Shown here piece after piece: positions 43,404-52,327 of a DNA stretch of 64,000 bases. Positions within the stretch are counted from its first letter, which is position 1. Each line of letters opens with the position of its first letter. Under the pieces are notes generated by a model. The model was not told where the DNA came from, ran no database searches, and worked only from the letters and a program-made list of their open reading frames with translations. Source of the DNA: Rothia mucilaginosa (GTDB taxonomy: Bacteria > Actinomycetota > Actinomycetes > Actinomycetales > Micrococcaceae); the NCBI RefSeq assembly GCF_001548235.1, contig NZ_AP014938.1:1426001-1490000 (forward strand), given 5' to 3'. The position numbers and the translations under genes are program-made.

Positions 43404-44531
43404 ATGACTTCTGCATCCCACTCTTCTGCCGCGGCGGAGCCCTTTGATGGCCTGCGCATTCGAGGCGTCGCTAAGACCTTTTGCGCCGATACGACGGTTC
43501 TGAATGAGATTGACCTGGATGTGCACCCCGGCGAGTTGATTTCTCTGGTTGGTTCTTCGGGTACGGGTAAGTCCACTCTGCTGCGCATTATTGCCGGCCT
43601 GGAGGAGCCGAGCGCGGGTCGGGTGACCTATGCTGGTCAGCCTCTGGAGCGTGGCTCGGTGGGTGTGGTTTTTCAGCGCCCTATTCTGTACCCGCACCTG
43701 AGCGTGAAGGACAATATTCTCTTCCCGACTCGGCTGGGCGCGTTCTCGGGTGGGGTTGATATGGACTACTACCGTGAACTGCTGGAGGCTTTGAAGCTTG
43801 AGGGCCTGGAGTCTCGTAAGCCCTCGCAACTGTCGGGTGGTCAGGCTCAGCGTGTGGGTATTGCGCGTGCTTTGATTCGTCGTGCCCCGGTGGTTCTTTT
43901 TGATGAGCCGCTGGCGAGCGTCGATGAAGAGATGAGCGCGAGTATCCGTGCCGATATTGTGCGCCTGCATGAGCGTTACGGTTTTACGGGCCTGTACGTG
44001 ACCCATGATCAGAATGAGGCGCTCATGCTGGGTCAGCGTGTGGCGGTTATGGATGCCGGTTACCTGGTGCAGGTGGATACTCCGGAGCGTCTGCTGGCGC
44101 ATCCGCATACTCTGCAGGTGGCGAAGCTTTTGGCGGCGCCCGCGCTGAACCTTGTGGCTCTTGAGGATTCTGCGGTTCTACCTGCCGGGTGTGAGCTGGC
44201 GATTCGTGCGACTGCTTTGTGCCCCGTGGCGGCTGATGCTGCTCATTCCCTGCCGGTGCAGGTGCTTGGCAGTCGCCACCTGGTGGGTGGAATGCTGTAC
44301 CGTGCGCGTTTGCTGGAGGCGGTTTCCCTACCTCTGGAATCTCGGCGGGCTTCGGCGGATTCTGAGCTGAGTGCCCGAATGTATGCCCGGGTGCGTGCCG
44401 GTCAGGAGCTTGAGTTCTTTATTCCCGATGCGCAGAGCGGCTCCTCCCTAAACGTGGGGGACCGGGTGCACCTTGGTGTGGCGGCGGAGCGTTGCTTCGT
44501 GTTCTCGAATGGAAAGCGTTTTTACCTCTAA
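43404..44531 (+). CDS. Lone ABC transporter ATP-binding protein
   Basis: A 375-residue ATPase of the MalK/CysA/ModC-like importer class. Walker A GSSGTGKST at 50-58, the Q-loop in VVFQRPILYPHLSV, signature LSGGQAQRVGIARAL, Walker B VVLFDEPLASVDEEM and switch His in YVTHDQNEAL. Residues about 250-375 form a C-terminal regulatory (TOBE-like) domain. No permease or binding protein is adjacent, so it may energise a transporter encoded elsewhere. GATAAT (43392-43397) ends 6 bases before the ATG, so the mRNA is probably leaderless. Gene 101 bases after the SLAC1 gene. Confidence 0.88.
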   Translation: MTSASHSSAAAEPFDGLRIRGVAKTFCADTTVLNEIDLDVHPGELISLVGSSGTGKSTLLRIIAGLEEPSAGRVTYAGQPLERGSVGVVFQRPILYPHLSVKDNILFPTRLGAFSGGVDMDYYRELLEALKLEGLESRKPSQLSGGQAQRVGIARALIRRAPVVLFDEPLASVDEEMSASIRADIVRLHERYGFTGLYVTHDQNEALMLGQRVAVMDAGYLVQVDTPERLLAHPHTLQVAKLLAAPALNLVALEDSAVLPAGCELAIRATALCPVAADAAHSLPVQVLGSRHLVGGMLYRARLLEAVSLPLESRRASADSELSARMYARVRAGQELEFFIPDAQSGSSLNVGDRVHLGVAAERCFVFSNGKRFYL

Positions 44532-44941
44532 AACGCGTCTTTGTTGGCTTTTAGTCGGACCTTTCAGATGGGAGAAAGCGCGGGTTAATCGGCTTAAAGA
44601 GGGGCTTTAAGTGATTAACCCCGCTTAATCCCATGAATTTCTTGTTTTAACTTGCGGCTAGGGCTTTAACCTGAGATGATGAATGAACCAAAGACCGCCG
44701 GTCTAGAACTATGTCCTTTATCGCCACCTCGGTGGAGACGAAGAACAGAGTTCTGATAAGAGCAGATTTCACTAGAAATCGCCGCCCGCGTAGGTAACTC
44801 GAAGTGAATAGCCGTTGCCCTCATTCAGGGTGCCGTCTATCGTGCCTCGTACGCCTACGCGTCGGGGCATTTTTTATTGCTTGCAATAAATGCTTCGAGG
44901 CTCTACCGGCGACCTTACAAGAATCGGAAGAAGGAACTACC
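44532..44941 (+). promoter_or_regulatory. rplJ leader with attenuator
   Basis: The 410-base stretch before rplJ has no gene. A terminator-like stem TGCCTCG/CGGGGCA (44843-44849 with 44863-44869) is followed by TTTTTT. It lies 65 bases before the rplJ start codon and after the likely promoter. Upstream stems (ACCTCGGTGG near 44730, GGTAACTC near 44793) resemble the L10-leader in position. Attenuation by L10(L12)4 binding fits the known control of this operon. Confidence 0.6.
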
Positions 44942-45472
44942 ATGGCGACTCAGGAAAAGATCGCTGCAGTATCCGAGCTGAAGGAACTCTTCGAAGCTTC
45001 GAACGCAGTCATCCTGACCGAATACCGCGGTCTCACTGTTGCACAGCTCAAGGAGCTGCGTCGCGCACTCGGTGCAGAGACCGAATACGCCGTGGTGAAG
45101 AACACGCTGGCTGCTATCGCAGCTAAGGAAGCTGGCATCGACGCATTCGACGGCCACCTCCAGGGTCCCTCCGCACTGGCATTCATCAAGGGTGACCTGA
45201 TTGATGCTGCTAAGGGCCTGCGTGACTTTGCCAAGGCTAACCCCCAGCTGATTGTGAAGAACGGTTACTACGAAGGTGCCGCTCTTTCCGAGGACGACGT
45301 CAAGCGCTACGCTGACCTGGAATCCCGCGAGGTTCTGCTGTCCAAGGTTGCAGGTGGTGCAAAGGCTACCATCGCACGCATCGCACAGGTTGTGGACGCA
45401 CTGCGCGTCAAGCTGGAGGAGCAGGAAGGCGCAGCTCCCGCTGCTGCCGAGGAGGCTTCGGAAGAGGCATAA
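44942..45472 (+). CDS. rplJ: 50S ribosomal protein L10
   Basis: A 176-residue L10, the base of the ribosomal stalk. ASNAVILTEYRGLTVAQLKELRRAL near residue 19, KNTLAAIAAKEAG near 50 and GPSALAF near 75 mark the family. The Ala/Glu-rich C-terminus (PAAAEEASEEA) is the tail after the L12-binding helix. GGAAGAAGGA upstream supports ATG 44942. It is followed 155 bases on by rplL. Confidence 0.96.
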   Translation: MATQEKIAAVSELKELFEASNAVILTEYRGLTVAQLKELRRALGAETEYAVVKNTLAAIAAKEAGIDAFDGHLQGPSALAFIKGDLIDAAKGLRDFAKANPQLIVKNGYYEGAALSEDDVKRYADLESREVLLSKVAGGAKATIARIAQVVDALRVKLEEQEGAAPAAAEEASEEA

Positions 45473-45627
45473 GCCCCTTTCGTGCTACTGCACCAGCGCT
45501 GAGATACTCAGCAGCGTGAACGCGAACAGCGTGTAACGCACCCTAAATTTGACCGACCCTTTCGGGTAGGTACTGAAGATTTACACCGCGGGCGTCAGCC
45601 CGCACCAGATAGTGAAGGAGCCAAACA

Positions 45628-46005
45628 ATGGCTAAGCTGTCCATCGAAGAACTCATTGCAGCATTCAAGGAACTGTCCCTGGTTGAGGTTTCCGAGTTCG
45701 TTAAGGCATTCGAGGAAGAGTTCGACGTCACCGCAGCAGCTCCCGTTGCTGTTGTAGCAGGCGGCGCAGCAGGCGGTGACGCTGCTGAAGAGAAGTCCGA
45801 GTTCGACGTTGTCCTGGAGTCCGCTGGCGACAAGAAGATCGCAGTGATCAAGGAAGTTCGTGCCCTGACCTCCCTCGGCCTGAAGGAAGCAAAGGACCTG
45901 GTTGACAGCGCTCCCAAGGCTCTGCTCGAGGGCGTTTCCAAGGAAGACGCTGAGAAGGCTAAGGAGCAGCTCGAGGCTGCTGGCGCAACCATCACCCTCA
46001 AGTAA
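45628..46005 (+). CDS. rplL: 50S ribosomal protein L7/L12
   Basis: A 125-residue L12. The N-terminal dimerisation part [28 protein letters not shown], an Ala/Gly hinge ([18 protein letters not shown]) and the C-terminal domain [23 protein letters not shown] with [14 protein letters not shown] that recruits translation factors. GTGAAGGAG upstream sets ATG 45628. Two terminator-like stems follow, so rpoB is not co-transcribed here. Confidence 0.97.
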   Translation: MAKLSIEELIAAFKELSLVEVSEFVKAFEEEFDVTAAAPVAVVAGGAAGGDAAEEKSEFDVVLESAGDKKIAVIKEVRALTSLGLKEAKDLVDSAPKALLEGVSKEDAEKAKEQLEAAGATITLK

Positions 46006-46075
46006 TCGACTTCTTCTCGATTCTTACGCGGGCGGTGCATCCATTGGATGCGCCGCCTCGCGGCTTTTAACGGCA

Positions 46076-46122
46076 CCCGCCGCCTCGCCCCACTATGCTT
46101 AGGCGAGGCGGCGGGTTTTGCT
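46076..46122 (+). terminator. Terminator of the rplJL operon
   Basis: CCCGCCGCCTCGCC (46076-46089) pairs perfectly with GGCGAGGCGGCGGG (46102-46115), then TTTTG. A weaker stem GGCGG-GCATCC/GGATGC-CCGCC lies just upstream (46030-46058). Confidence 0.92.
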
Positions 46123-46332
46123 GTATCAGCCCTTTTTCTCCTGTAGCAAACGGGATATGTGCCATCTCCTCGGCAGGTGGCGGTATCTGCCGCTGTGACC
46201 GCCCTGTGCCTCGGATGAGAGAGGCTGGAGAGCATTGTGGTGCCTCTCTCCTAGAGCCCGGCAGCGGGGGAGAGGTGCCGTATGATGGGATGAGATAACC
46301 CAGACATTCCCCATACACGAAAACGGATAGAC

Positions 46333-47874
46333 ATGAGCGAGCAGAAGAAAAAGAAGAAGAGCGCAACCGAGCGACCCGCCCGCGACTTGGCTGCTGAAGC
46401 GCAGCAGATTTTGGATGCCTTCGGCGCTGGTGTGCGTGAAGACCGCGACTACCCGGCACTGCACCTGGCACCTCCCGTGGGCCGTCTGAACGACCCGAAC
46501 GGCCTGGTCTTCGACGGCAAGCGTTACCACGCCTTCTACCAGTACTCGCCCCTGCACCCGGAGCGTATGGTCTACTGGCGCCACGCCGTGAGCGAGGACC
46601 TGACTCACTGGACCGATGAGGGTACCGCCCTGGTTCCCGACAGCCGCTACGACTCGCACGGCTGCTACTCCGGTTCCGGCATTAAGGTGCCCGGCGGTTT
46701 TGAGTTCTTCTACACCGGTAACGTGAAGGATGAAGAAGGCAACCGCGAAACCTACCAGATCCTTGCAACTGCGGGTGAGGATGCGAAGCCGACCCGTCAG
46801 CTGCCCCCGCTGATTTCCGGCCCCGAGAAGGGCTACACCGCGCACTACCGCGACCCGCACGTCTTTGAACGTAATGGTGAATGGTGGATGGTCATTGGTG
46901 CTCAGCGTGAGGACCTGACCGGCGCCGTGGTCGTGTACACCTCCGCTGACCGCCGCGAGTGGACCTTCCGCGGTGAGCTGGGTATCAAGGATAAGACCCT
47001 CAAGGGCACCTACATGTACGAGTGCCCCTCGCTGCTGAGCATGCGTGATGAGCTGACCGGCGAAATCCGCGACGTGCTGATTTTCAGCCCGCAGGGCATG
47101 CAGCCCCTCGGTGAGAAGTACAACAACATTTTCCAGAGCGGCTACATTGTTGGTTCGCTGGATAACGAGACCCTCAAGTTCACCGTGGAGACCCCCTTCA
47201 CCGAGCTGGATGCAGGTTTCGAGTTCTACGCCCCGCAGACCATCTCCGGCACCGGCCTGACCGCCGACCCGAAGGCACCGCACGATGTATGCGGTGACGC
47301 CCCGGTAATGATTGCTTGGCTGGGTAATGCTGACCAGGACGACCTGCCCTCGTGGAGCCACCGCTGGGTGCACATGTTCACCTACCCGCGTGAGCTGCAC
47401 CTGCGTAACGGCAAGATTTTCCAGCGTCCGGTGCCGCAGCTCAACGACGCGATGAAGATGACCCCGCTGTACCGCGAGGAGGAGAAGGGCAAGCTCGTTG
47501 AGCTGAAGAATGCCCTGACCTTCCGTCTGCGCGGCCGCGTGAATGTCTCTGATGAGCGCGTGAAGCTGAAGATTAAGGACACCCACGGCGTGGCTCTGAG
47601 CATCGTTCTGGATAAGGACTTTGTGCAGATGGACCGTGGCGGTACCCGCTACACCGAGGGCGGTAGCCTGCGCCGCCGCACTCTGAAGCGTTCGAAGATT
47701 CGCGAGTTTGACCTGCTCGTGGACGGTTCGGCTACCGAATTGTACGTGGGTGGCAAGCTGGTTGCGTCCATGGGTGCTGAGGTTATGACTGCTCGCACCT
47801 TCTTCAAGGGCGATAAGCGCCGTGTCCGCCTGACCGGTGGCGAGGTGCTGTCCCTGGAGTATGGCCGCCTCTAA
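46333..47874 (+). CDS. scrB: GH32 beta-fructosidase (sucrose-6-phosphate hydrolase-type)
   Basis: A 513-residue glycoside hydrolase family 32 enzyme. RLNDPNG at 51-57 holds the nucleophile Asp54; HYRDPHVF near 174 is the transition-state motif; YECPSLL near 235 has the acid/base Glu. No signal peptide is present, so it is cytosolic, as expected for cleavage of sucrose-6-phosphate delivered by the PTS permease that follows 240 bases on. The N-terminus (KKKKKS) is basic and probably disordered. I see no copy of the shared LacI operator in front of it, so its control differs from that of the permease. Confidence 0.88.
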   Translation: MSEQKKKKKSATERPARDLAAEAQQILDAFGAGVREDRDYPALHLAPPVGRLNDPNGLVFDGKRYHAFYQYSPLHPERMVYWRHAVSEDLTHWTDEGTALVPDSRYDSHGCYSGSGIKVPGGFEFFYTGNVKDEEGNRETYQILATAGEDAKPTRQLPPLISGPEKGYTAHYRDPHVFERNGEWWMVIGAQREDLTGAVVVYTSADRREWTFRGELGIKDKTLKGTYMYECPSLLSMRDELTGEIRDVLIFSPQGMQPLGEKYNNIFQSGYIVGSLDNETLKFTVETPFTELDAGFEFYAPQTISGTGLTADPKAPHDVCGDAPVMIAWLGNADQDDLPSWSHRWVHMFTYPRELHLRNGKIFQRPVPQLNDAMKMTPLYREEEKGKLVELKNALTFRLRGRVNVSDERVKLKIKDTHGVALSIVLDKDFVQMDRGGTRYTEGGSLRRRTLKRSKIREFDLLVDGSATELYVGGKLVASMGAEVMTARTFFKGDKRRVRLTGGEVLSLEYGRL

Positions 47875-47937
47875 GCCGTTTTCTAAACCTTGGGAGCCGC
47901 CTACACGGGGGCTTTCCGGTAATTTCTGAATATGTCT

Positions 47938-47980
47938 GAGGGCTCACTCTCCGCGTGGAGGGTGGGCCCTCGCTTTTAAG
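47938..47980 (+). terminator. Terminator after scrB
   Basis: GAGGGC-CAC and GTG-GCCCTC form the base of a stem with inner CTCC/GGAG pairs, followed by GCTTTTA. It separates scrB from scrA. Confidence 0.7.
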
Positions 47981-48011
47981 AACTTTCCCGTGATACCATG
48001 TTTTACATCTG

Positions 48012-48033
48012 ATATGTCAAACGTATGACATAT
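48012..48033. promoter_or_regulatory. LacI-type operator at the scrA promoter
   Basis: ATATGTCA (48012-48019) and TGACATAT (48026-48033) form a perfect inverted repeat whose centre is CG (48022-48023), as in LacI-family operators. A possible TTTACA -35 (48002-48007) places the operator over the -35/-10 spacer. An almost identical site lies before the LacI gene (52206-52229). Confidence 0.75.
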
Positions 48034-48113
48034 GTATGACATGCACACACAGACATATCTCACCTCATTCACAAAGCATCATACGGTGGTGCTCCAAACA
48101 AAGGAGAGCGAGC

Positions 48114-50081
48114 GTGGACCACAAGTCAGTGGCACAGCGCGTGCTGAAGGATGTCGGTGGCGCCGGCAACATCGTTGCAGCCGCACACTGCGCAACCCGC
48201 CTTCGCCTCGTCCTGAAGAACCAGGACAAGGTCGACCAGGCAGCAATCGATAACGACGAGGACCTCAAGGGCAGCTTCCTCAACGCTGGCCAGTTCCAGA
48301 TCATCGTCGGCCCCGGCGACGTCAACGAGGTGCACAAGCACCTCATTGCCGCTGGCGCACCCGAGGCATCCAAGGATGACCTCAAGAGCATCGCCGCGAA
48401 GCAGGGCAACATTGTCTCCCGCTTCATCAAGACCATTGCAGACATCTTCGTCCCGCTCATCCCGGTGCTGGTCGGTGGCGGTATGCTGATGGCAATCAAC
48501 AGCGTGCTGACTTCCAAGGGTATCTTTGGCCCCGAGAGCTTCATTGCGATGCATCCCGAGTGGGCTGACTTTGCGGATATCATCAACCTGCTCTCCGCAG
48601 CTCCCTTCGCCTTCCTGCCCGTGCTGGTTGGCTTCTCCGCCACCAAGGTCTTTGGCGGTAACCCCTACCTGGGTATGACCATGGGTGCCGCAATGGTTTC
48701 CCCGGCACTGATGAACGGCTACAGCGTCGCAAAGTCGCTGGCTGGTGTTGAGGGTAGCGACCCCATGACCTACTGGAACCTCTTCGGCCTGCAGGTTCAG
48801 CAGGCGGGCTACCAGGGTACCGTGCTGCCCATCATGCTGGTTGCCTTCATCCTGTCCCACATTGAGAAGTTCTTCCACAAGGTCCTCAAGGGCACCATCG
48901 ACTTCATCTTCACCCCGACCCTCACCATCCTCATCACCGGCTTCCTGACCTTCATCCTGGTCGGCCCGCCCATGTTCGCAGCCGGTACCTGGCTGGGTGA
49001 AAGCATCAACTGGCTCTACACTGTTGCCGGCCCGCTCGGCGGCCTGATCTTCGGTACCTTCTACGCATTCATCGTGATGACCGGTATGCACCAGGCATTC
49101 CCGCCCATCGAGATGAGCCTGTGGGCTACCGGTGGTTCCTTCATCTTCGTTGTTGCCTCCATGTCTAACGTGGCGCAGGGTGCTGCCGCAGCCGGTGTTG
49201 CACTGACCACTACGAACAAGAAGATCAAGGGTATTGCTTCAGCTTCTGCGCCCTCCGCGTTCCTGGGTATTACCGAGCCCGCAATGTTCGGTGTGAACCT
49301 GGCTCTGCGCTGGCCCTTCTACATTGCAATCGTCTCAGCTGGTATCGGCGCAATGGTTGCTTCCATCCTGAATGTTAAGGCAATTGCTCTGGGTGCCGCT
49401 GGTTACATCGGCTTCCCCTCTATCAGTCCCACCACCGGCGCAGGTTGGGCTGGTTTCTTCGGCTGCCTCATCCTGACCACCGTCATCGCTTTCGTTGCTT
49501 CCTTCATCTGGGGCAAGAAGGTTGAGGCTGGCAACACTGAGGAAGCTGAGGCACCCGCTGCAGCCGCTCCCGCTGCCGCTGTAGCGGCTGAGGCTGGCGA
49601 GAGCGTCGAGATTGGCTCCCACATGGTCGGTTCCGTGGTTCTGCTGGCTGACGTCAAGGACCCCACCTTCTCCTCCGGCGCACTGGGCGCAGGTACCGCA
49701 GTGGAGCCCACCGAAGGTAAGCTCTACGCACCGGCTGACGGCAAGATTACCGTTGCATTCCCCACCGGCCACGCATACGGTCTGCGCACCGAGGACGGCC
49801 TGGATCTGCTGATGCACATCGGCATGGACACCGTTGAGCTCGACGGCAAGCACTTCGAGCCCAAGGTTGCTAAGGGCGACACTGTCAAGCGCGGCGACGT
49901 CATCGCCGAGTTCGATATTCCCGCCATCAAGGCGGCTGGCTACCCGCTGGCAACCCCCATGGTGATCACTAACGCCAAGAAGGCAGCTGCTTCGGTTGAA
50001 GATGTCCAGGTTTCGGGCGCATCTGTGACCAGCGCAGATTCGCTTCTGAAGGTTGCACTGAAGGCAAAGGCTAACGCATAG
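48114..50081 (+). CDS. scrA: Sucrose-type PTS permease EIIBCA
   Basis: A 655-residue PTS glucose/sucrose-superfamily permease in the order B-C-A. EIIB: phosphorylated Cys26 in AAAHCATRLRL. EIIC (about 100-450): 10 hydrophobic segments, with GGGMLMAIN, TGMHQAFPPIEM and the ITEPAMFGVN motif. A Glu/Ala linker (about 475-505) leads to EIIA (about 510-640) with the catalytic His568 in LLMHIGMDTVEL. It takes up and phosphorylates sucrose or a related beta-glucoside; scrB next door favours sucrose. GTG 48114 is set by AAGGAG 7 bases upstream. A LacI-type operator lies 80 bases upstream. Confidence 0.9.
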   Translation: MDHKSVAQRVLKDVGGAGNIVAAAHCATRLRLVLKNQDKVDQAAIDNDEDLKGSFLNAGQFQIIVGPGDVNEVHKHLIAAGAPEASKDDLKSIAAKQGNIVSRFIKTIADIFVPLIPVLVGGGMLMAINSVLTSKGIFGPESFIAMHPEWADFADIINLLSAAPFAFLPVLVGFSATKVFGGNPYLGMTMGAAMVSPALMNGYSVAKSLAGVEGSDPMTYWNLFGLQVQQAGYQGTVLPIMLVAFILSHIEKFFHKVLKGTIDFIFTPTLTILITGFLTFILVGPPMFAAGTWLGESINWLYTVAGPLGGLIFGTFYAFIVMTGMHQAFPPIEMSLWATGGSFIFVVASMSNVAQGAAAAGVALTTTNKKIKGIASASAPSAFLGITEPAMFGVNLALRWPFYIAIVSAGIGAMVASILNVKAIALGAAGYIGFPSISPTTGAGWAGFFGCLILTTVIAFVASFIWGKKVEAGNTEEAEAPAAAAPAAAVAAEAGESVEIGSHMVGSVVLLADVKDPTFSSGALGAGTAVEPTEGKLYAPADGKITVAFPTGHAYGLRTEDGLDLLMHIGMDTVELDGKHFEPKVAKGDTVKRGDVIAEFDIPAIKAAGYPLATPMVITNAKKAAASVEDVQVSGASVTSADSLLKVALKAKANA

Positions 50082-50117
50082 TCTGCACTCTTAGTGAGTA
50101 GATAACCTCAACGTGAT

Positions 50118-50170
50118 GTACACCCCGTACCGCTCTTCCTAGAGTTGGTGCGGGGTGTGCAATTTTTCCT
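50118..50170 (+). terminator. Terminator after scrA
   Basis: ACACCCCGTACC (50120-50131) and GGTGCGGGGTGT (50147-50158) pair with one wobble; GCAATTTTTCC follows. Confidence 0.85.
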
Positions 50171-50201
50171 GCAAAAACATGTAAAAGTAGTGTGAATAAA
50201 T

Positions 50202-50220
50202 ATGCATAAAAATTATGCAT
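50202..50220. promoter_or_regulatory. Perfect palindrome in an AT-rich promoter region
   Basis: ATGCATAA-AAA-TTATGCAT. It is the centre of a 110-base AT-rich stretch (50160-50350) before a GNAT gene, in contrast to the GC-rich surroundings. It could be an operator or part of a regulated promoter; the cognate protein is unknown. Confidence 0.45.
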
Positions 50221-50355
50221 AATAGTGCAATATAAGTTGGCACATATTCGGTGCATGGCGATGAAAAATGTCTTGATAAGGCACAATTTATTGGCCAGGA
50301 GTGAATAATCCAGCTAATATTTATGTATAGTTTCAAGCTTTTGTAAAGGGTGAAT

Positions 50356-51009
50356 ATGACCTTAGCTTCCTATACTGTCCGCACCGCCGAGCCTCATGAA
50401 TATGCTGACGCGCTTGAAGTGCTGATTGCCGCATTCGACGGAGATCCCGCCATGATGGCAGTCATTGCAGGCGGTAGCCGCCGACAGGAACTTGCCAAGC
50501 TCCGCGCTATCATGACCCTGCAGGTCTACGGCAACTTCCAGGGCCGCGGACGTATCGACATCGCTATCGATAACTCCACCGGCAAGATCGTGGGTGTCTG
50601 CCTCTGGAACACCCCCGAATCTCACGAAGGTTCCTTCGCTAACGAGCTCAAGCAGTTTGGCGCCTACTACAAGGCGCTCGGTTGCAAGACCCTGCTGAAG
50701 GCAATCATGATGGAGTTGCACCTGCTCAAGTACCGCCCCGCGTACAAGCACTGGTACCTCTTCAACATTGGTGTTCTCGAAGAGTATCGAGGCCGCGGCA
50801 TCGGATCCCAGCTACTCGATTACGGTACCGAACGCATCGGTGACTACCCCGCCTACCTCGAAGCATCGACCTACGACAGTGCACGCCTCTACGAGCGCCG
50901 CGGATTCTTCTCCCTCGGACCGCTCCACGGTATCTTCTCCAAGGCACACGCCGTCGGTATGGTTTACCCCGGTACCGGCCCCACCGAGATTGTGCAGCGC
51001 ACCTCCTAA
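50356..51009 (+). CDS. GNAT family N-acetyltransferase
   Basis: A 217-residue GNAT enzyme. The acetyl-CoA site is in LFNIGVLEEYRGRGIGSQLLDYG (Q/RxxGxG/A at about 146-153), preceded by KIVGVCLWNTPESHEGSF near 78 and followed by LEASTYDSARLYERRGFFSLG, the typical last strand. Substrate unknown. AAAGGG 5 bases upstream supports ATG 50356. It is inserted in the sucrose locus between scrA and the LacI gene, with its own AT-rich promoter, and shares a terminator with the convergent LacI gene. Confidence 0.82.
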   Translation: MTLASYTVRTAEPHEYADALEVLIAAFDGDPAMMAVIAGGSRRQELAKLRAIMTLQVYGNFQGRGRIDIAIDNSTGKIVGVCLWNTPESHEGSFANELKQFGAYYKALGCKTLLKAIMMELHLLKYRPAYKHWYLFNIGVLEEYRGRGIGSQLLDYGTERIGDYPAYLEASTYDSARLYERRGFFSLGPLHGIFSKAHAVGMVYPGTGPTEIVQRTS

Positions 51010-51048
51010 ACTTCCGGATGCCAACACAAACCGATAAATACATAAACG

Positions 51049-51092
51049 AAAGCCGCCCCACCGTGAGCACTCGCACGGTGGGGCGGCTTTTT
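51049..51092. terminator. Bidirectional terminator between GNAT and LacI genes
   Basis: AAAGCCGCCCCACCGTG pairs with CACGGTGGGGCGGCTTT (17 bp) around an 8-base loop, then TTA. Confidence 0.93.
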
Positions 51093-51115
51093 ATGGTCAA
51101 AGGATGGGCAGCTTC

Positions 51116-52192
51116 TTATTGGAGCTCATCCGGGGCAGAGGTATCAGGCTGAATCTGATCCAGATTCGGGATAGAACGCACCGTTGCCCCCAGGTGGAGC
51201 TCAACGGGGAGCACATCCTCAGGCTGGCTAATTGGGGGAGTATCTTCCTCAGCAGATTCTCCCTGCTGCAGCTCAATGAGTTCCAGCAGACGCTGCGCGG
51301 TACGCTTCGCCATACCCTCAATCGGCTGAACCACGGTTGCAAGCTCCGGCATGAGCAGTTGAACGCTCTGCGTGCCGTCGTAACCAACCACCTGGAAATC
51401 CTCGGGAACACGGATGTTTCGAGCACGTGCCCACCCCAGCGCCAATGCGGCGTAATTATCGTTGGACGCAAAGACCGCGTCCACCGGCTCGGGGCTTTCG
51501 GCGCGCTCATCCAGGTAGCGGTAGAGCACCTCGCGCTTAATACCCAGCGAGGGGCGGAAGCCCAGCTCCACAAACTCCGGTATGAGTCCCGCCTCAAGCA
51601 TTGCCTCGCGGTAGCCACGCTGACGCTCATTGTGCTCGCCCAGAGTCGACGTCACGTGGACGATATTCTGCGAACCCGTGGCAATGAGGTGCTCCGTGGC
51701 GGCGCGGGCGCCTCCGTAGTTATCGGAGCGGATATTCGGGTAGAAACCGCTTTCGAGGCGGTCTACGGTCACCAGGGGAGCCTGTGCGTGGGGAATATTG
51801 ACCAGTGCGTCTGAGTGGGCGCCGCTGATGATGCCGTCCACCTGATTGGCAAAGAGCATCTCCAGATAGCGCTTTTCCTGCTCGGGGTGATCGTCGCTAT
51901 TGCAAAGAATGACCCGGTAGCCCTCTTCGGCGAGGTGGCTTTCGAGGCGGTACACCATCTCCCCGTAGAAGGGGTTCGCGACTGTGGGGAAGATGAGGCC
52001 CACCATCTGCGAGCGTTGACCCTGTAGGCTACGGGCGATGGCGTTGGGTCGGTAGCCGAGCTCCCGCATGGCCTCGTGGACCTTGGTGCGGGTGCTTTCG
52101 CTCAGGTAGCCGCGGTTATTGAGCACGCGGGAGACGGTGGTGGGGGAGACACCCGCTAGTGCTGCAACGTCGCTGAGTTTGGGCTTTGCCAC
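51116..52192 (-). CDS. scrR: LacI-family repressor of the sucrose genes (ScrR-like)
   Basis: A 358-residue LacI-type regulator. The HTH at 4-26 (KLSDVAALAGVSPTTVSRVLNN) is followed by the hinge region NAIARSLQGQRSQMVGL, then a periplasmic-binding-protein-like sugar-sensing domain (MVYRLESHLAEEGYRVIL, ISGAHSDAL, NDNYAALALGWARARNIRVPEDFQVVGYDGT). The last 30 residues are polar. GTG start at 52192 with GAAGGGAG upstream. Its own promoter region has a 24-bp operator nearly identical to the one on the scrA promoter, so it probably represses itself and the permease and is relieved by sucrose or sucrose-6-phosphate. Confidence 0.85.
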   Translation of the reverse strand: MAKPKLSDVAALAGVSPTTVSRVLNNRGYLSESTRTKVHEAMRELGYRPNAIARSLQGQRSQMVGLIFPTVANPFYGEMVYRLESHLAEEGYRVILCNSDDHPEQEKRYLEMLFANQVDGIISGAHSDALVNIPHAQAPLVTVDRLESGFYPNIRSDNYGGARAATEHLIATGSQNIVHVTSTLGEHNERQRGYREAMLEAGLIPEFVELGFRPSLGIKREVLYRYLDERAESPEPVDAVFASNDNYAALALGWARARNIRVPEDFQVVGYDGTQSVQLLMPELATVVQPIEGMAKRTAQRLLELIELQQGESAEEDTPPISQPEDVLPVELHLGATVRSIPNLDQIQPDTSAPDELQ

Positions 52193-52205
52193 GGGGGCTC
52201 CCTTC

Positions 52206-52229
52206 GATATGCTAAACGATTGACATATC
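52206..52229. promoter_or_regulatory. LacI-type operator before the repressor gene
   Basis: GATATG-CTAAACGATTG-ACATATC, centred on CG (52217-52218). Aligned on the CG, it matches the scrA site in 19 of 24 positions. It lies 14 bases before the repressor's start codon. Confidence 0.75.
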
Positions 52230-52327
52230 TTTCTACTATACCCTCTCCGCGGAATCTACCTGAGCCCGAAAAACGAGAAAAGCGCTTTTCGGCTGCCCCC
52301 TCTACCGCATCGGCTGACAGCACCGGC

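Noticed and set aside
46260..46332. LacI operator before scrB
   Set aside because: No ATATGTCA/TGACATAT-type inverted repeat around a CG is visible.
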